Source of the DNA: Tianweitania sediminis
GTDB lineage: Bacteria; Pseudomonadota; Alphaproteobacteria; Rhizobiales; Rhizobiaceae
DNA length: 64,000 nucleotides
Assembly: GCF_017813335.1 (NCBI RefSeq)
Contig: NZ_JAGIYY010000002.1
Coordinates: forward strand, 558,001-622,000
Direction: 5' to 3'
Shown: piece by piece, positions 26,065-35,418 of the stretch
How positions within the stretch are numbered: position 1 is the first letter of the stretch
Layout of the letters: every line of letters begins with the position of its first letter
Made by a program: the position numbers and the translations under genes
Notes under the pieces: generated by a model
The model's database searches: none
The model's input: only the letters and a program-made list of their open reading frames with translations
Told to the model about the DNA's origin: nothing

Positions 26065-26435
26065 CACGTCCGCTCGTTTTCGCGGCAGCCTTGCTGGTGT
26101 CTCTCTCGGCTGACGCGGTGGCTGAAACGGGTGCGGGCTTCGCTGCGCGCGTGCAGGCGCACTTCGGTGCCGTCGCCGCGGATCCACGTGTGCGACTGGT
26201 GGCGCTGAATGCTTCCCCGAGCAATGTCGTGGTGGAATTTGGGCTGACGTCGGATGGCAAAGCCCGCGATGCACGCATCGTGCATTCGATTCTCTCGCAG
26301 GACGACCAGCAGCTCGTGCTGGAAGCCTTGAACGCCCTGCCGCCGCTCGCGATCGGAGACTATGCCGCTTCCGATGCCACTTACCGGCTGCCGATCCGCT
26401 TGAATATTGTGGCGCCGGCCGCCGCGGGGAACTAG
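26061..26435 (+). CDS. Secreted TonB-C-like small protein
   Basis: 124 residues. Signal peptide [21 protein letters not shown], then a single domain with a TonB C-terminal-like pattern: [21 protein letters not shown], then [12 protein letters not shown] and YRLPIRLNI. No transmembrane anchor remains after cleavage, so it is periplasmic rather than a full TonB. Translation is coupled to smpB (ATGA overlap), and the stop overlaps the convergent uracil glycosylase by 4 bases. Family assignment comes from pattern only; function unknown. Confidence 0.7.
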   Translation: MTRPLVFAAALLVSLSADAVAETGAGFAARVQAHFGAVAADPRVRLVALNASPSNVVVEFGLTSDGKARDARIVHSILSQDDQQLVLEALNALPPLAIGDYAASDATYRLPIRLNIVAPAAAGN

Positions 26436-27091
26436 TCGAGCAGGGTTCGTGCCTGCCGAAACACATCGTGGAACATCGCAGTGGTGAGTACACCCGTGTT
26501 GGTGTTGTAGCGCGAGCAGTGATAGCTCGCGATCAGCGTCGGGCCACCTGGTACATCCATCTGCAAGCCGTGCTTGAACGGATAGTCCTTGATGCGCAAA
26601 CCAAGCGCACGCAAGGTGGACTGATGGGCGACGGCTCCCAGCGTGACGATCACGCGGGGCAGGGGGTGCCCAAGCAGCATCGGCGCCAGGAACTGTCGGC
26701 AGGTGTTGATTTCTGCAGGTGTCGGCTTGTTTTCCGGCGGCATACACCGAACGGCGTTGACGATTGCGGTGTCGACGAGCTCAAGGCTGTCGTCCGGGCG
26801 CGCTTCGAAGCAGCCCGTGGCAAATCCGAAATGAAGCAAGGTGCTGTAAAGCAGGTCGCCGGCGTAGTCTCCGGTGAACGGTCTGCCGGTCCGGTTTGCG
26901 CCGCGTAGCCCAGGTGCCAGGCCGACGATTACGAGCCGTGGCGCGCTGACTGCACCGTTCGGCAGAAATGCGCGCACGGGGGCATTGTACCAAGTCGGTT
27001 CACGTTCGCGCCACGTTGCGATGAAGGCATGCAAGCGGGGGCAGAAATCGCAGTCGGGCGAGGGCTCCGACGGCGCTGTTTCGTCATGCAA
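26432..27091 (-). CDS. Uracil-DNA glycosylase, family 5 (UDGb)
   Basis: Removes uracil and often other deaminated bases from DNA. 219 residues from a TTG start at 27091, preceded by GGAAGA. The four Fe-S Cys are all present: C14 and C17 (CDFC), C116 (VRCMPPENKPTP) and C131. The family-5 signature is VGLAPGLRGANRTGRPFTGDYAG (residues 56-78), which lacks the usual catalytic acidic residue of other families; IASYHCSRYN forms the second motif. The frame is open to 27217, but that part overlaps the NYN gene. It overlaps the upstream NYN gene by 8 bases, so the two are translationally coupled. Confidence 0.9.
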   Translation of the reverse strand: MHDETAPSEPSPDCDFCPRLHAFIATWREREPTWYNAPVRAFLPNGAVSAPRLVIVGLAPGLRGANRTGRPFTGDYAGDLLYSTLLHFGFATGCFEARPDDSLELVDTAIVNAVRCMPPENKPTPAEINTCRQFLAPMLLGHPLPRVIVTLGAVAHQSTLRALGLRIKDYPFKHGLQMDVPGGPTLIASYHCSRYNTNTGVLTTAMFHDVFRQARTLLD

Positions 27092-27671
27092 GATTATCTT
27101 CCGACTCAAGTTCTGCCGGTTCTGGCCGGCGCAGCGGACGTTCAGATGGATCACGGCCGATGTCCAGCCGCAAGTTCTGCAGATCGATGAAGTGATCCGC
27201 CTGGCGTCGCAGCTCATCGGAAATCATGGGCGGCTGGGAAGCCATGGTGGACACGACGCTCACTTTCCGGCCGCGACGCTGGAGTGCTTCCACGAGCGTG
27301 CGGAAATCGCCGTCGCCAGAAAAGATCACATAATGGTCCACCACATCGGCGAGCTCCAGCGCGTCGATTGCCAGTTCCAGGTCCATGTTGCCCTTGATCT
27401 TGCGGCGGCCCGTCGCGTCGGTGAATTCTTTGGCGGGTTTAGTGACAACCCGGTAGCCGTTGTAATCGAGCCAGTCGATCAACGGGCGAATGGAGGAATA
27501 CTCCTGATCTTCCACCAACGCGGTGTAGTAATAGGCTCGCAACAGATAGCCGCGCCGCTGGAAGTTGGTGAGCAGCTTGCGGTAGTCGATATCGAAGCCG
27601 AGCGAGCGCGACGTGGCGTAGAGGTTGGCGCCATCTATGAAGAGCGCGATCTTTTCGCGAGGGTCAAACAT
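27084..27671 (-). CDS. NYN-domain (LabA/DUF88 family) protein
   Basis: 195 residues with a PIN-like NYN nuclease fold: IALFIDGANLYATSRSLG supplies the first acidic residue, NMDLELAIDALELADVVDHY the middle acidic residues and VIFSGDGDFRTLVEALQRRG the last. The C-terminal tail is charged (RLDIGRDPSERPLRRPEP). Members are thought to act on RNA, and a role in RNA processing is inferred. Start ATG 27671 with AAGGA upstream; the frame is open to 27917, which would overlap rpoZ. Divergent from rpoZ and coupled downstream to the family-5 uracil glycosylase. Confidence 0.9.
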   Translation of the reverse strand: MFDPREKIALFIDGANLYATSRSLGFDIDYRKLLTNFQRRGYLLRAYYYTALVEDQEYSSIRPLIDWLDYNGYRVVTKPAKEFTDATGRRKIKGNMDLELAIDALELADVVDHYVIFSGDGDFRTLVEALQRRGRKVSVVSTMASQPPMISDELRRQADHFIDLQNLRLDIGRDPSERPLRRPEPAELESEDNLA

Positions 27672-27765
27672 CGGAATTTCCTTCAACGGAAACGTGGGCA
27701 ATATGTCATGGACAAACTGGCTGGTGCTCAAAGCGTTGCACGTTGATGTCTTTGGCACCACAATT

Positions 27766-27794
27766 TTGACAAAAACATTAAGCCTTGGAATTTC
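27766..27794 (+). promoter_or_regulatory. Possible rpoZ promoter
   Basis: A perfect -35 TTGACA at 27766-27771, then 17 bases to AATTTC (27789-27794), a poor -10. It is about 80 bases upstream of rpoZ in the AT-rich divergent gap. Assigned by eye. Confidence 0.35.
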
Positions 27795-27873
27795 TCCCTT
27801 GCCTTGTTTTTTTCGCTTTCTGGCGCTAAGCAGGCTCCAACTCCCGCTACCGCTGACATGAAAGGGGCACCCG

Positions 27874-28263
27874 ATGGCCCGCGTAACTGTTGAAGATTGC
27901 ATCGACAAGGTGAACAACCGTTTCGAGCTCGTTCTGCTCGCCGGTCACCGGGCCCGCCTCATTTCGCAGGGCGCGCCGATTACCATCGACCGCGACAACG
28001 ACAAGAACCCTGTTGTGGCCCTGCGTGAAATCGCGGATGAAACGCTGTCGCCGGGCGACCTCAAGGAAGACCTGATCCACTCCTTGCAGAAGCATGTCGA
28101 AGTCGACGAGCCGGAAGCGGATGCGGCTCAGATCGAGGCCAATGCCAACGCACCGGCCGACGACGTCGAGGAAGAGAACATCACCTTCGACCGCATGTCG
28201 GAAGAAGATCTGATTGCCGGCATCGAGGGTCTCGTCGCGCCGGAGAAAAGCGACGATTTCTAA
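27874..28263 (+). CDS. rpoZ: RNA polymerase omega subunit
   Basis: Helps fold and assemble the beta-prime subunit and, in many bacteria, forms part of the ppGpp site. 129 residues: the conserved [28 protein letters not shown] core is followed by [16 protein letters not shown] and a longer acidic C-terminus usual in alphaproteobacteria. AAAGGGG lies upstream. It is followed by two hairpins and then rsh, the ppGpp synthetase/hydrolase, an arrangement also seen as rpoZ-spoT in many proteobacteria. Confidence 0.97.
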   Translation: MARVTVEDCIDKVNNRFELVLLAGHRARLISQGAPITIDRDNDKNPVVALREIADETLSPGDLKEDLIHSLQKHVEVDEPEADAAQIEANANAPADDVEEENITFDRMSEEDLIAGIEGLVAPEKSDDF

Positions 28264-28278
28264 GCTCTTGGATCAAAG

Positions 28279-28350
28279 ACCACATCTTTTAGTGTGGTGA
28301 ATAGATGTTACTTAAGGGGTGCCGGCGCCTAGCGCGGGCGCCCCTTCTTG
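28279..28350 (+). terminator. Two hairpins after rpoZ, the second probably a terminator
   Basis: First hairpin ACCACA / TGTGGT at 28279-28284 and 28293-28298. Second hairpin has a 10-bp stem, AAGGGGTGCC (28314-28323) with GGCGCCCCTT (28337-28346, one G-U), followed by CTTG rather than a long T-run. Some read-through into rsh is likely. Confidence 0.55.
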
Positions 28351-28375
28351 ATTTCCGGTGCAGGAGTGTCCGTCC

Positions 28376-30598
28376 ATGATGCGTCAGTACGAGCTTGTTG
28401 AGCGCGTCCAGCGCTACAAGCCTGACGTCAATGAGGCGCTGCTGAACAAGGCTTACGTCTATGCCATGCAGAAGCACGGCCATCAGCGCCGTGCTTCCGG
28501 AGATCCTTACTTCTCCCACCCGCTCGAAGTGGCGGCGATCCTGACCGACATGCATATGGACGAGGCGACCATTGCGGTGGCTCTCCTCCACGACACGATT
28601 GAAGACACGACGGCAACCCGCCAGGAAATCGATGCCCTGTTTGGCCCCGATCTGGGCCACCTCGTGGAAGGCCTGACCAAGCTCAAGAAGATCGACCTGG
28701 TTTCCAAGAAGGTTGAGCAGGCCGAAAACCTGCGCAAGCTTCTTCTGGCAATCGCACAGGATGTTCGCGTTCTTCTGGTGAAGCTCGCCGATCGCATGCA
28801 CAACATGCGCACGCTCGACCACATGGCGCCGGAAAAGCGCCTGCGGATCGCCGAAGAAACCATGGATATCTACGCCCCGCTTGCAGGCCGCATGGGCATG
28901 CAGGGCGTTCGCGAGGAACTCGAGGAGCTCGCTTTCCGGCACATCAATCCGGAGGCGTTCCAGACCCTCACCAACAAGCTGGCGGAGGTCTTCGAGAAGA
29001 ACAAGACGACCTTGTCCGATATTGAAGCCTCGCTGTCGCGGCTGTTGGAGAAGGCGAACGTCAAGGCGTCCGTGAAGTCGCGGCAGAAAAAGGCCTGGTC
29101 AGTCTTCCGCAAGATGGAAACCAAGGCGCTCTCCTTCGACCAGATGTCGGACATCTTCGGCTTCCGCGTCCTCGTCGACACGGTGGACGACTGCTATCGC
29201 GTGCTTGGTGCCGTTCACACGACCTGGTCCATGGTGCCGGGCCGGTTCAAGGACTACATCTCGACGCCTAAGCAGAACGACTATCGCTCGATCCACACCA
29301 CCATTGTCGGCCCGTCCAACCAGCGCGTGGAGCTTCAGATCCGCACGCAGGAAATGAACAAGATCGCCGAATATGGCGTCGCGGCCCACGCGATCTATAA
29401 GGACGGTGGCAATCGCAACGGAGCCTCGGGCGGTCACGGCGTGTCCAAGGACACCAACGCCTATGCCTGGCTTCGGCGTACGATCGAGTCGCTGGCGGAA
29501 GGCGATAGCCCGGAAGACTTCCTGGAAAACACAAAGCTCGAACTGTTCCAGGATCAGGTGTTCTGCTTCACCCCCAAGGGCAAGCTGATCGCGCTGCCGC
29601 GTGGAGCAACGCCCATCGACTTCGCTTACGCGGTTCACACGGAGGTCGGCGACACCTGCGTCGGCGTCAAGGTCAACGGCCACGTCATGCCGCTGGTGAC
29701 CGAGTTGAAGAACGGCGACGAGGTCGAAATCATCCGCTCCAAGGCGCAGGTGCCGCCCGCTGCCTGGGAATCGGTGGTGGTCACCGGGAAGGCGCGCGCT
29801 GCCATTCGCCGGGCAACCAAGAACGCCATTCGCAAACAGTATTCCGGCCTGGGCATCCGCATCCTCGAGCGCGCGTTCGAGCGGAGTGGCAAGCAGTTCA
29901 CCCGCGACCAGCTGAAGCCAGTTCTCCACCGGCTGGGCCACAAGGACATCGATGACGTTCTGGCAGCCGTTGGCCGTGGCGAACTGCCGTCGCATGACGT
30001 TCTGAAGGCCGTGTTCCCCGACTTCAAGGACGAACGCGTGTCACTGAACCCGCCGCGACAGCGCGAAGAAGGGTGGTTCAACCTGCGCAACGCGGCCGGC
30101 ATGTTGTTCCAGGTGCCGGGCAAATCCACCAGAAAGGCCCCGTCAAACGGCGCCCTGCCTATCCGCGGTGTGCAAGGGGATCTGCCGGTGCGCTTCGCGC
30201 CGGAAGGCGCTGTGCCGGGCGACCGCATCGTCGGCATTCTCGAGCCGGGGCAGGGCATCACGATCTACCCGATCCAGTCGCCCTCGCTTACCGCGTTCGA
30301 CGATCACCCCGAACGCTGGATCGACGTCCGCTGGGATATCGATGAAGCCACGGCCGAGCGCTTTCCTGCGCGCATTGCTGTCACCACCATCAACGCGCCG
30401 GGTTCACTTGCCGAGATTGCCGGCGTGGTCGCTGCCAACGACGCGAACATTCACAACCTTTCGATGATCAGCACGGCGCCTGATTTCACCGAGATGATGT
30501 TCGACCTAGAAGTCTGGGACCTGAAGCACCTCAGTCGGCTTCTGTCGCAACTGAAGGACGCATCGAGCGTTAGTGACGCACGCCGCGTCAATGGCTGA
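28376..30598 (+). CDS. rsh: Bifunctional (p)ppGpp synthetase/hydrolase (RelA/SpoT homologue)
   Basis: Makes and degrades the alarmone (p)ppGpp in the stringent response. 740 residues. Order: HD hydrolase domain (LLHDTIEDT about residue 70; LADRMHNMRTLDHM), synthetase domain with GRFKDYISTPKQNDYRSIHT, then TGS (FCFTPKGKLIALPRGATPIDFAYAVHT) and a C-terminal ACT domain (TINAPGSLAEIAGVVAANDANIHNLSM). The RFKD form of the RxKD motif marks bifunctional enzymes rather than synthetase-only RelA. ATG 28376 chosen (MMRQYELVERVQRYKPDVN); the frame is open from 28358. It lies 19 bases before pyrE. Confidence 0.97.
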   Translation: MMRQYELVERVQRYKPDVNEALLNKAYVYAMQKHGHQRRASGDPYFSHPLEVAAILTDMHMDEATIAVALLHDTIEDTTATRQEIDALFGPDLGHLVEGLTKLKKIDLVSKKVEQAENLRKLLLAIAQDVRVLLVKLADRMHNMRTLDHMAPEKRLRIAEETMDIYAPLAGRMGMQGVREELEELAFRHINPEAFQTLTNKLAEVFEKNKTTLSDIEASLSRLLEKANVKASVKSRQKKAWSVFRKMETKALSFDQMSDIFGFRVLVDTVDDCYRVLGAVHTTWSMVPGRFKDYISTPKQNDYRSIHTTIVGPSNQRVELQIRTQEMNKIAEYGVAAHAIYKDGGNRNGASGGHGVSKDTNAYAWLRRTIESLAEGDSPEDFLENTKLELFQDQVFCFTPKGKLIALPRGATPIDFAYAVHTEVGDTCVGVKVNGHVMPLVTELKNGDEVEIIRSKAQVPPAAWESVVVTGKARAAIRRATKNAIRKQYSGLGIRILERAFERSGKQFTRDQLKPVLHRLGHKDIDDVLAAVGRGELPSHDVLKAVFPDFKDERVSLNPPRQREEGWFNLRNAAGMLFQVPGKSTRKAPSNGALPIRGVQGDLPVRFAPEGAVPGDRIVGILEPGQGITIYPIQSPSLTAFDDHPERWIDVRWDIDEATAERFPARIAVTTINAPGSLAEIAGVVAANDANIHNLSMISTAPDFTEMMFDLEVWDLKHLSRLLSQLKDASSVSDARRVNG

Positions 30599-30617
30599 CC
30601 GCACACTGGGGAGACCA

Positions 30618-31208
30618 ATGAACACGGACGACGTCATCGCCATCTTTCGCGACGCAGGCGCGATCCTCGAAGGTCATTTCATTCTGACGTCAGGTCTGCG
30701 CAGCCCCATCTTCCTGCAGAAGGCACGCGTTTTCATGCATGCCGATAAGACGGAAGTTCTTTGCCGCGCGCTGGCGGAACGCATCCGCGAGCAGTTTTCA
30801 GGGAACATCGACTACGTCGTTGGGCCTGCAATCGGTGGTCTGATCCCGGCCTACGAGACCTCGCGCCATCTTCGTGTGCCCGCGATCTGGGTCGAGCGCG
30901 ATCATGGCGAGTTTCGGCTCAAGCGCTTTGAGATCAAGGAAGGCGCGCGCATCCTGATCGTTGAAGACATTGTCACGACTGGTCTATCCATCCGCGAAAC
31001 CGTCACGGCCATGTTGAAGGTAAACGCGGAGGTTCTCGGAGCCGCCTGTATCATCGACCGGTCCGCGGGCAAGGCAGATGTTGGCGTCCCGCTGGTGTCC
31101 TTGGCGCAATACGAGGTGCCCGCCTATCCGCCGGACCTGATGCCTGCAGAGCTTGCCAAGATCCCGCCGGTGAAGCCGGGCAGCCGCTCCGCCGCAGTTT
31201 CGCGCTGA
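30618..31208 (+). CDS. pyrE: Orotate phosphoribosyltransferase
   Basis: Joins orotate and PRPP to give orotidine monophosphate in pyrimidine synthesis. 196 residues. Motifs: [18 protein letters not shown] at the N-terminus, [14 protein letters not shown], and the PRPP loop [20 protein letters not shown] 30618 chosen because GGGGAG lies 6 bases upstream; the frame is open to 30573, which would overlap rsh. It is 10 bases ahead of acpS. Confidence 0.95.
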   Translation: MNTDDVIAIFRDAGAILEGHFILTSGLRSPIFLQKARVFMHADKTEVLCRALAERIREQFSGNIDYVVGPAIGGLIPAYETSRHLRVPAIWVERDHGEFRLKRFEIKEGARILIVEDIVTTGLSIRETVTAMLKVNAEVLGAACIIDRSAGKADVGVPLVSLAQYEVPAYPPDLMPAELAKIPPVKPGSRSAAVSR

Positions 31209-31218
31209 TTTCCTTGCC

Positions 31219-31620
31219 ATGATCATCGGCATCGGCAGCGACCTTATCGACATCCGTCGAATCGAAAAGACCTTGGAGCGGCATGGCGAGCGCTTCCGAG
31301 CACGCGTGTTTACTGACATCGAGCAGGCAAGATCCGACCGCCGAAAGGAGCGCGCCGCGTCCTACGCCAAGCGTTTTGCTGCCAAGGAGGCTTGCGCCAA
31401 GGCACTTGGCACCGGCCTTGCTCGTGGCGTGTTCTGGCGTGATATGGGCGTGGTGAACCTGCCGGGCGGCAAGCCGACGATGAAGCTCACCAACGGCGCA
31501 GCCGCGCGGCTGGCTTCCATGACGCCCGCGGGACACGTGGCTGTTGTTCACCTCACCATCACCGATGACTTTCCGCTCGCGCAAGCCTTTGTGATTATCG
31601 AAGCTCTGCCGGCTTCGTGA
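31219..31620 (+). CDS. acpS: Holo-[acyl-carrier-protein] synthase
   Basis: Attaches 4'-phosphopantetheine from CoA to acyl carrier protein. 133 residues. The metal-binding Asp is in [16 protein letters not shown], and the second acidic residue is in [18 protein letters not shown]. It is part of pyrE-acpS-lepB-rnc-era-recO. In many proteobacteria pdxJ lies next to acpS; here nothing lies between pyrE and acpS. Confidence 0.96.
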   Translation: MIIGIGSDLIDIRRIEKTLERHGERFRARVFTDIEQARSDRRKERAASYAKRFAAKEACAKALGTGLARGVFWRDMGVVNLPGGKPTMKLTNGAAARLASMTPAGHVAVVHLTITDDFPLAQAFVIIEALPAS

Positions 31621-31723
31621 GGACGCTGCGCCACGCTGCGGCCGCATTGCCCGCGTGGGGAACAGCGGCTAAGAGGTGAACACTATTCGGGTCTGCGCGG
31701 GAGCGGGCCTCATCGAGGACGGC

Positions 31724-32479
31724 ATGAGCGTGGCAGACAAGACCGAGAAGAAAAGCGGCGGCTTTGGCGAAACCGTCAACGTCATAGCGCAGGCGCTCAT
31801 TCTGGCGCTAATCATCCGCACGCTGTTCTTCCAGCCTTTCTCGATCCCGTCCGGCTCCATGCGCCCGACCCTCCTGGAAGGCGACTACCTCTTCGTGACC
31901 AAGTGGGCATATGGCTATTCACGCTATTCCTTGCCGTTCGGACCGGATCTGTTCGATGGCCGCATCTGGGGATCGGCGCCGGAACGCGGCGACGTGGCCG
32001 TCTTCAAGTATCCGCCGAATCCGTCCCTGGATTACATCAAGCGCGTGATCGGCTTGCCGGGCGATCGCATTCAGATGCAGGACGGCGTCCTCTACATCAA
32101 CGGCGAGGCTGTTCCGCGCGAAAAGATCGGCCAGATCCAGAACCGCGACATCACGGAAGAAGAACGTCCGGTGGACGTGTATCGCGAAACCCTTCCGAAC
32201 GGCGTTTCCTATGAAACGCTCGATCTCACCCCGAACTCCTACGGTGACAACACCGAAGAATATGTCGTTCCGCCCGGACATTATTTCATGATGGGTGACA
32301 ACCGCGACAACTCCACCGACAGCCGCTTCATGAACGCCGTTGGCTTTGTGCCGGAAGAAAACCTCGTCGGTCGAGCCAACATCATCTTCTTCTCCATAGC
32401 GGACAGTGCGAGCCCGCTCGAAATCTGGAGATGGCCAACCGAACTGCGCGCGTCGCGGCTCCTCAACTTCGTCAACTGA
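31724..32479 (+). CDS. lepB: Signal peptidase I
   Basis: Membrane-bound protease that removes signal peptides from exported proteins. 251 residues. One N-terminal membrane segment (VNVIAQALILALIIRTLFF, about 18-37) is followed by the catalytic Ser in IPSGSMRPTLLEGD (S45) and the general-base Lys in DYIKRVIGLPGDRI; box E is HYFMMGDNRDNSTDSR. ATG 31724 is chosen since it starts the usual polar tail; the frame is open to a GTG at 31676. It ends one base before rnc. Confidence 0.95.
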   Translation: MSVADKTEKKSGGFGETVNVIAQALILALIIRTLFFQPFSIPSGSMRPTLLEGDYLFVTKWAYGYSRYSLPFGPDLFDGRIWGSAPERGDVAVFKYPPNPSLDYIKRVIGLPGDRIQMQDGVLYINGEAVPREKIGQIQNRDITEEERPVDVYRETLPNGVSYETLDLTPNSYGDNTEEYVVPPGHYFMMGDNRDNSTDSRFMNAVGFVPEENLVGRANIIFFSIADSASPLEIWRWPTELRASRLLNFVN

Positions 32480-32480
32480 A

Positions 32481-33209
32481 ATGGCGCAACGGGCGAGCCA
32501 GGCAGAGCGTTGGACCACGAGCGGCCTTGAAGAGCGCATTGGCTATCAGTTCAGTGACACTGCGCGTCTTGAGGGGGCTCTGACGCACGCCAGTGCTCGC
32601 TCGAGCGGCGGAACGGACTACCAGCGGCTGGAATTCCTCGGCGACCGCGTGCTCGGCCTTGTCGTTGCCGATTGGCTTTACCAGACCTATCCGCAGGCCA
32701 GCGAAGGCGAAATGTCGGTGCGTCTCAACGCGCTCGTCAATGCCGAGACGCTGGCGATGATTGCCGAGGAGATCGGCATTACGGAGTGGATCAAGGCGGG
32801 TCGGGAGTTGCGCGGTGTTGCCGGTCGCAAGCGGGTCAACATGCGCGCGGATGTCATGGAAGCGCTGATCGCGGCCATCTATCTCGATGGCGGGTTCGGG
32901 CCGGCGCAGACCTTCATTCGCACCTTCTGGCGCGGCCATGCGGACAAGGCAGCGTCTGCCCGGCGCGATGCCAAGACCGAGCTGCAGGAATGGGCGCATC
33001 AGGCCAAGGCTCTGACGCCGGTCTACAGCGTCGTCAGCCGCACCGGGCCGGATCACGACCCAGTCTTCGTGGTGTCGGTGAGCATAGCAGGACTTGCGGA
33101 CGAGCAGGGAAGCGGACGCTCCAAGCGCGAAGCGGAACAGGCGGCGGCAACCGCTGTTTTGCGTCGGGAAGGAGTTTGGACGGATGAAGGGTTGAGCGTG
33201 GATGCCTGA
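32481..33209 (+). CDS. rnc: Ribonuclease III
   Basis: Cleaves double-stranded RNA in rRNA and mRNA processing. 242 residues. The signature QRLEFLGDRVLGLV (about residues 49-62) is the catalytic helix, with the second acidic cluster in ADVMEALIAAIYLDGG; the C-terminal dsRNA-binding domain runs from DAKTELQEWAHQ to the end (GSGRSKREAEQAAATAVL). ATG 32481 follows the lepB stop directly. It overlaps era by 8 bases, consistent with translational coupling. Confidence 0.96.
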   Translation: MAQRASQAERWTTSGLEERIGYQFSDTARLEGALTHASARSSGGTDYQRLEFLGDRVLGLVVADWLYQTYPQASEGEMSVRLNALVNAETLAMIAEEIGITEWIKAGRELRGVAGRKRVNMRADVMEALIAAIYLDGGFGPAQTFIRTFWRGHADKAASARRDAKTELQEWAHQAKALTPVYSVVSRTGPDHDPVFVVSVSIAGLADEQGSGRSKREAEQAAATAVLRREGVWTDEGLSVDA

Positions 33210-34122
33210 AGAGAACGCGGTACCGGAGGTGCAAACACGCTCTGGCTTTGTTGCGCTCATCGGGGCTCCAAACGCGGGCAAGTCCACCTTGCTCAATCAG
33301 CTGGTTGGCTCGAAGGTTTCCATCGTCACGCATAAGGTCCAGACCACGCGTGCGATCATTCGCGGCGTGGTCACGCAGGATCATGCACAGATCGTTTTTG
33401 TCGACACGCCGGGCATTTTCAAGCCGAAGCGGCGCCTCGACAATGCGATGGTGAGCACGGCCTGGCGCGGCGCAAAGGATGCCGATCTCGTGGTCCTGTT
33501 GATCGATGCCGAGCGCGGCATCCGCGGTGACGCGGAAGCCATTCTCCAGAGCCTGAACGACGTGGCTCAACCCAAGATCCTGCTCCTCAACAAGGTCGAT
33601 CGCGTCAATCCCGAAAAGCTCCTGACGTTGTCTGCCGAAGCCAACGAGAAGGTGCGCTTCGAGCGCACCTTCATGATTTCCGCGCTGACGGGCTCCGGCT
33701 GCAAGGACTTCCTGCGCTACCTCGGCGAGGCGCTGCCGCAGGGGCCTTGGTATTATCCCGAAGACCAGATCTCCGATCTCCCGATGCGCCAGCTCGCCGC
33801 CGAGGTGACGCGCGAGAAGCTTTATCTGCGGCTGCATCAGGAACTTCCTTATTCGTCCCATGTCGAAACGGAGAAATGGGAAGAAAAGAAGGACGGTTCG
33901 GTGCGCATCGAGCAGGTCATCTATGTTGAGCGGGATAGCCAGAAGAAGATCGTGCTCGGGCACAAGGGCGAGACCATCCGCGCCATCGGCCAGGCTGCGC
34001 GCCGCGAGATCGGCGAAATGCTTGAACAGACCGTGCATCTCTTCTTGTTCGTGAAGGTGCGGGAAAACTGGGGCGATGATCCCGAACGCTACCGTGAAAT
34101 GGGACTTGAGTTCCCGTCCTGA
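33202..34122 (+). CDS. era: GTPase Era
   Basis: An essential GTPase for 16S rRNA maturation and 30S assembly. 306 residues. The P-loop is GAPNAGKSTLLNQ (about residue 17), G3 is DTPGIFKPKRRLDNAM, G4 is LLNKVD, and the C-terminal KH domain includes QKKIVLGHKGETIRAIGQAAR. It is between rnc and recO on the plus strand, as in many proteobacteria. Confidence 0.97.
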   Translation: MPEENAVPEVQTRSGFVALIGAPNAGKSTLLNQLVGSKVSIVTHKVQTTRAIIRGVVTQDHAQIVFVDTPGIFKPKRRLDNAMVSTAWRGAKDADLVVLLIDAERGIRGDAEAILQSLNDVAQPKILLLNKVDRVNPEKLLTLSAEANEKVRFERTFMISALTGSGCKDFLRYLGEALPQGPWYYPEDQISDLPMRQLAAEVTREKLYLRLHQELPYSSHVETEKWEEKKDGSVRIEQVIYVERDSQKKIVLGHKGETIRAIGQAARREIGEMLEQTVHLFLFVKVRENWGDDPERYREMGLEFPS

Positions 34123-34140
34123 CCGGCACAGAACGCTGCC

Positions 34141-34899
34141 ATGGAATGGCGCGACGAAGGCATTATCCTGGCTACTCGCAAGCATGGTGAAACAAGCGCC
34201 ATCCTTGAAGTCATGACGCGTTCGCGCGGGCGCCATCTTGGCCTCGTTCGCGGGGGCCTGTCGCGGCGGATGCGCCCGTTTCTGCAACCCGGCAACAAGG
34301 TCGACCTTCTGTGGCGTGCGCGGCTCGATGAGCATCTCGGCAGCTTCCAAGTGGAGCCGCTGGAACAAAACGCCGCCCGGCTCTTCGACAGTGCGGTTTC
34401 CGTTTACGGGTTGCAGGTGTTGGCCGCCCATTTGCGCCTTTTGCCCGAACGGGACCCGCATATCCGTCTTTACGAGACGCTTGGGATCATCATCGCCCAT
34501 CTCGATGATGCAGATGTGGTCGGGGCCCTATTGGCCCGCTTCGAGGTCGCAGTGCTCGACGAACTCGGTTTTGGCCTGGACCTCACCCGGTGTGGGGCCA
34601 CGGGATCGAGCGACGACCTGATCTATGTTTCGCCGAAAACGGGCCGCGCCATCAGCGGCGAAGCGGGAAGCGCCTGGGCTGACCGGCTGTTCGGCCTCCC
34701 ACCCTTCCTGCGGGTCGGCTCTGCGCTGGGAGGAGACGCGGCGGCCATCCACGACGCCTTCCGCCTGACGGGCCATTTCCTGGCCCGGCATGTTTATGAG
34801 CCGCGCGGTATCGAAGCGCCGGAAGCGCGCGCTTCCTTTCTAGCGGCCTTGACCAAGGCGCTGAACCGACCTGTGTCGAAGGAGCACACATCCGTATGA
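34141..34899 (+). CDS. recO: DNA repair protein RecO
   Basis: Loads RecA onto SSB-coated DNA in the RecFOR pathway. 252 residues. The N-terminal OB fold is [39 protein letters not shown]; the helical C-terminal domain has only one Cys (LTRCGATG), so the zinc site of some RecO proteins is missing, as expected in this class. The stop overlaps the thioesterase start by 4 bases. Confidence 0.95.
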   Translation: MEWRDEGIILATRKHGETSAILEVMTRSRGRHLGLVRGGLSRRMRPFLQPGNKVDLLWRARLDEHLGSFQVEPLEQNAARLFDSAVSVYGLQVLAAHLRLLPERDPHIRLYETLGIIIAHLDDADVVGALLARFEVAVLDELGFGLDLTRCGATGSSDDLIYVSPKTGRAISGEAGSAWADRLFGLPPFLRVGSALGGDAAAIHDAFRLTGHFLARHVYEPRGIEAPEARASFLAALTKALNRPVSKEHTSV

Positions 34900-35417
34900 G
34901 CGACGCTGTTGAGCTCTTTCCCGGTTTCGTGGCACGCGGTGGTGCCGGCACCGTGCCCCATGATGTTGTGGGGTCGATAAGCGGGCTCGAATTCCTGCAA
35001 CGGATCATCCAGGGCGACTATCCCGTGCCTCCGATAGGTCGGCACCTGGGGTTCGGCCTGTCCGAGGTGGCCGAAGGCCGGGCGGTCTTCCGCGGCATGC
35101 CGAGTGCAGCGTATCTCAACCCGCTCGGCGTGGTGCATGGCGGCTGGGCGGCCACATTGCTGGACAGTGCGCTGGGTTGTGCCGTCCACACCTTATTGCA
35201 GGCGGGCGAGGGCTATTCGACGGTCGAGTTCAAGGTCAACCTGACGCGCCCGATCACGGCCAACACCGGCGAAGTGGTTGCGGAAGGACGTGTCCTGCAC
35301 AAGGGCCGCACCACCGCTGTTTCAGAAGCCAGCCTGAAGGACAGCACCGGCAAGCTCCTCGCAATCGGCACCGAGACTTGCTCCATCTTCCCGATAACGC
35401 AGCTGGCGCCCCGCTGA
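34896..35417 (+). CDS. PaaI-type hotdog thioesterase
   Basis: 173 residues with a hotdog fold. The motif [23 protein letters not shown] carries the typical HGG and Asp, followed by [22 protein letters not shown] and [20 protein letters not shown]. Such proteins hydrolyse acyl- or aryl-CoA esters; the substrate here is unknown. Translation is coupled to recO. The stop is one base from that of the convergent MFS gene. Confidence 0.88.
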   Translation: MSDAVELFPGFVARGGAGTVPHDVVGSISGLEFLQRIIQGDYPVPPIGRHLGFGLSEVAEGRAVFRGMPSAAYLNPLGVVHGGWAATLLDSALGCAVHTLLQAGEGYSTVEFKVNLTRPITANTGEVVAEGRVLHKGRTTAVSEASLKDSTGKLLAIGTETCSIFPITQLAPR

Positions 35418-35418
35418 G

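Noticed and set aside
25400-26500. A tmRNA (ssrA) gene next to smpB
   Set aside because: No ALA-type tag or tRNA-like ends were found; the space is filled by coding sequence. The permuted tmRNA of this class probably lies elsewhere.
33034-34500. A 488-codon open frame antisense to era and recO
   Set aside because: It mirrors the codon structure of two unmistakable genes, has no ribosome site or family motif, and arises because stops are rare opposite GC-rich codons.
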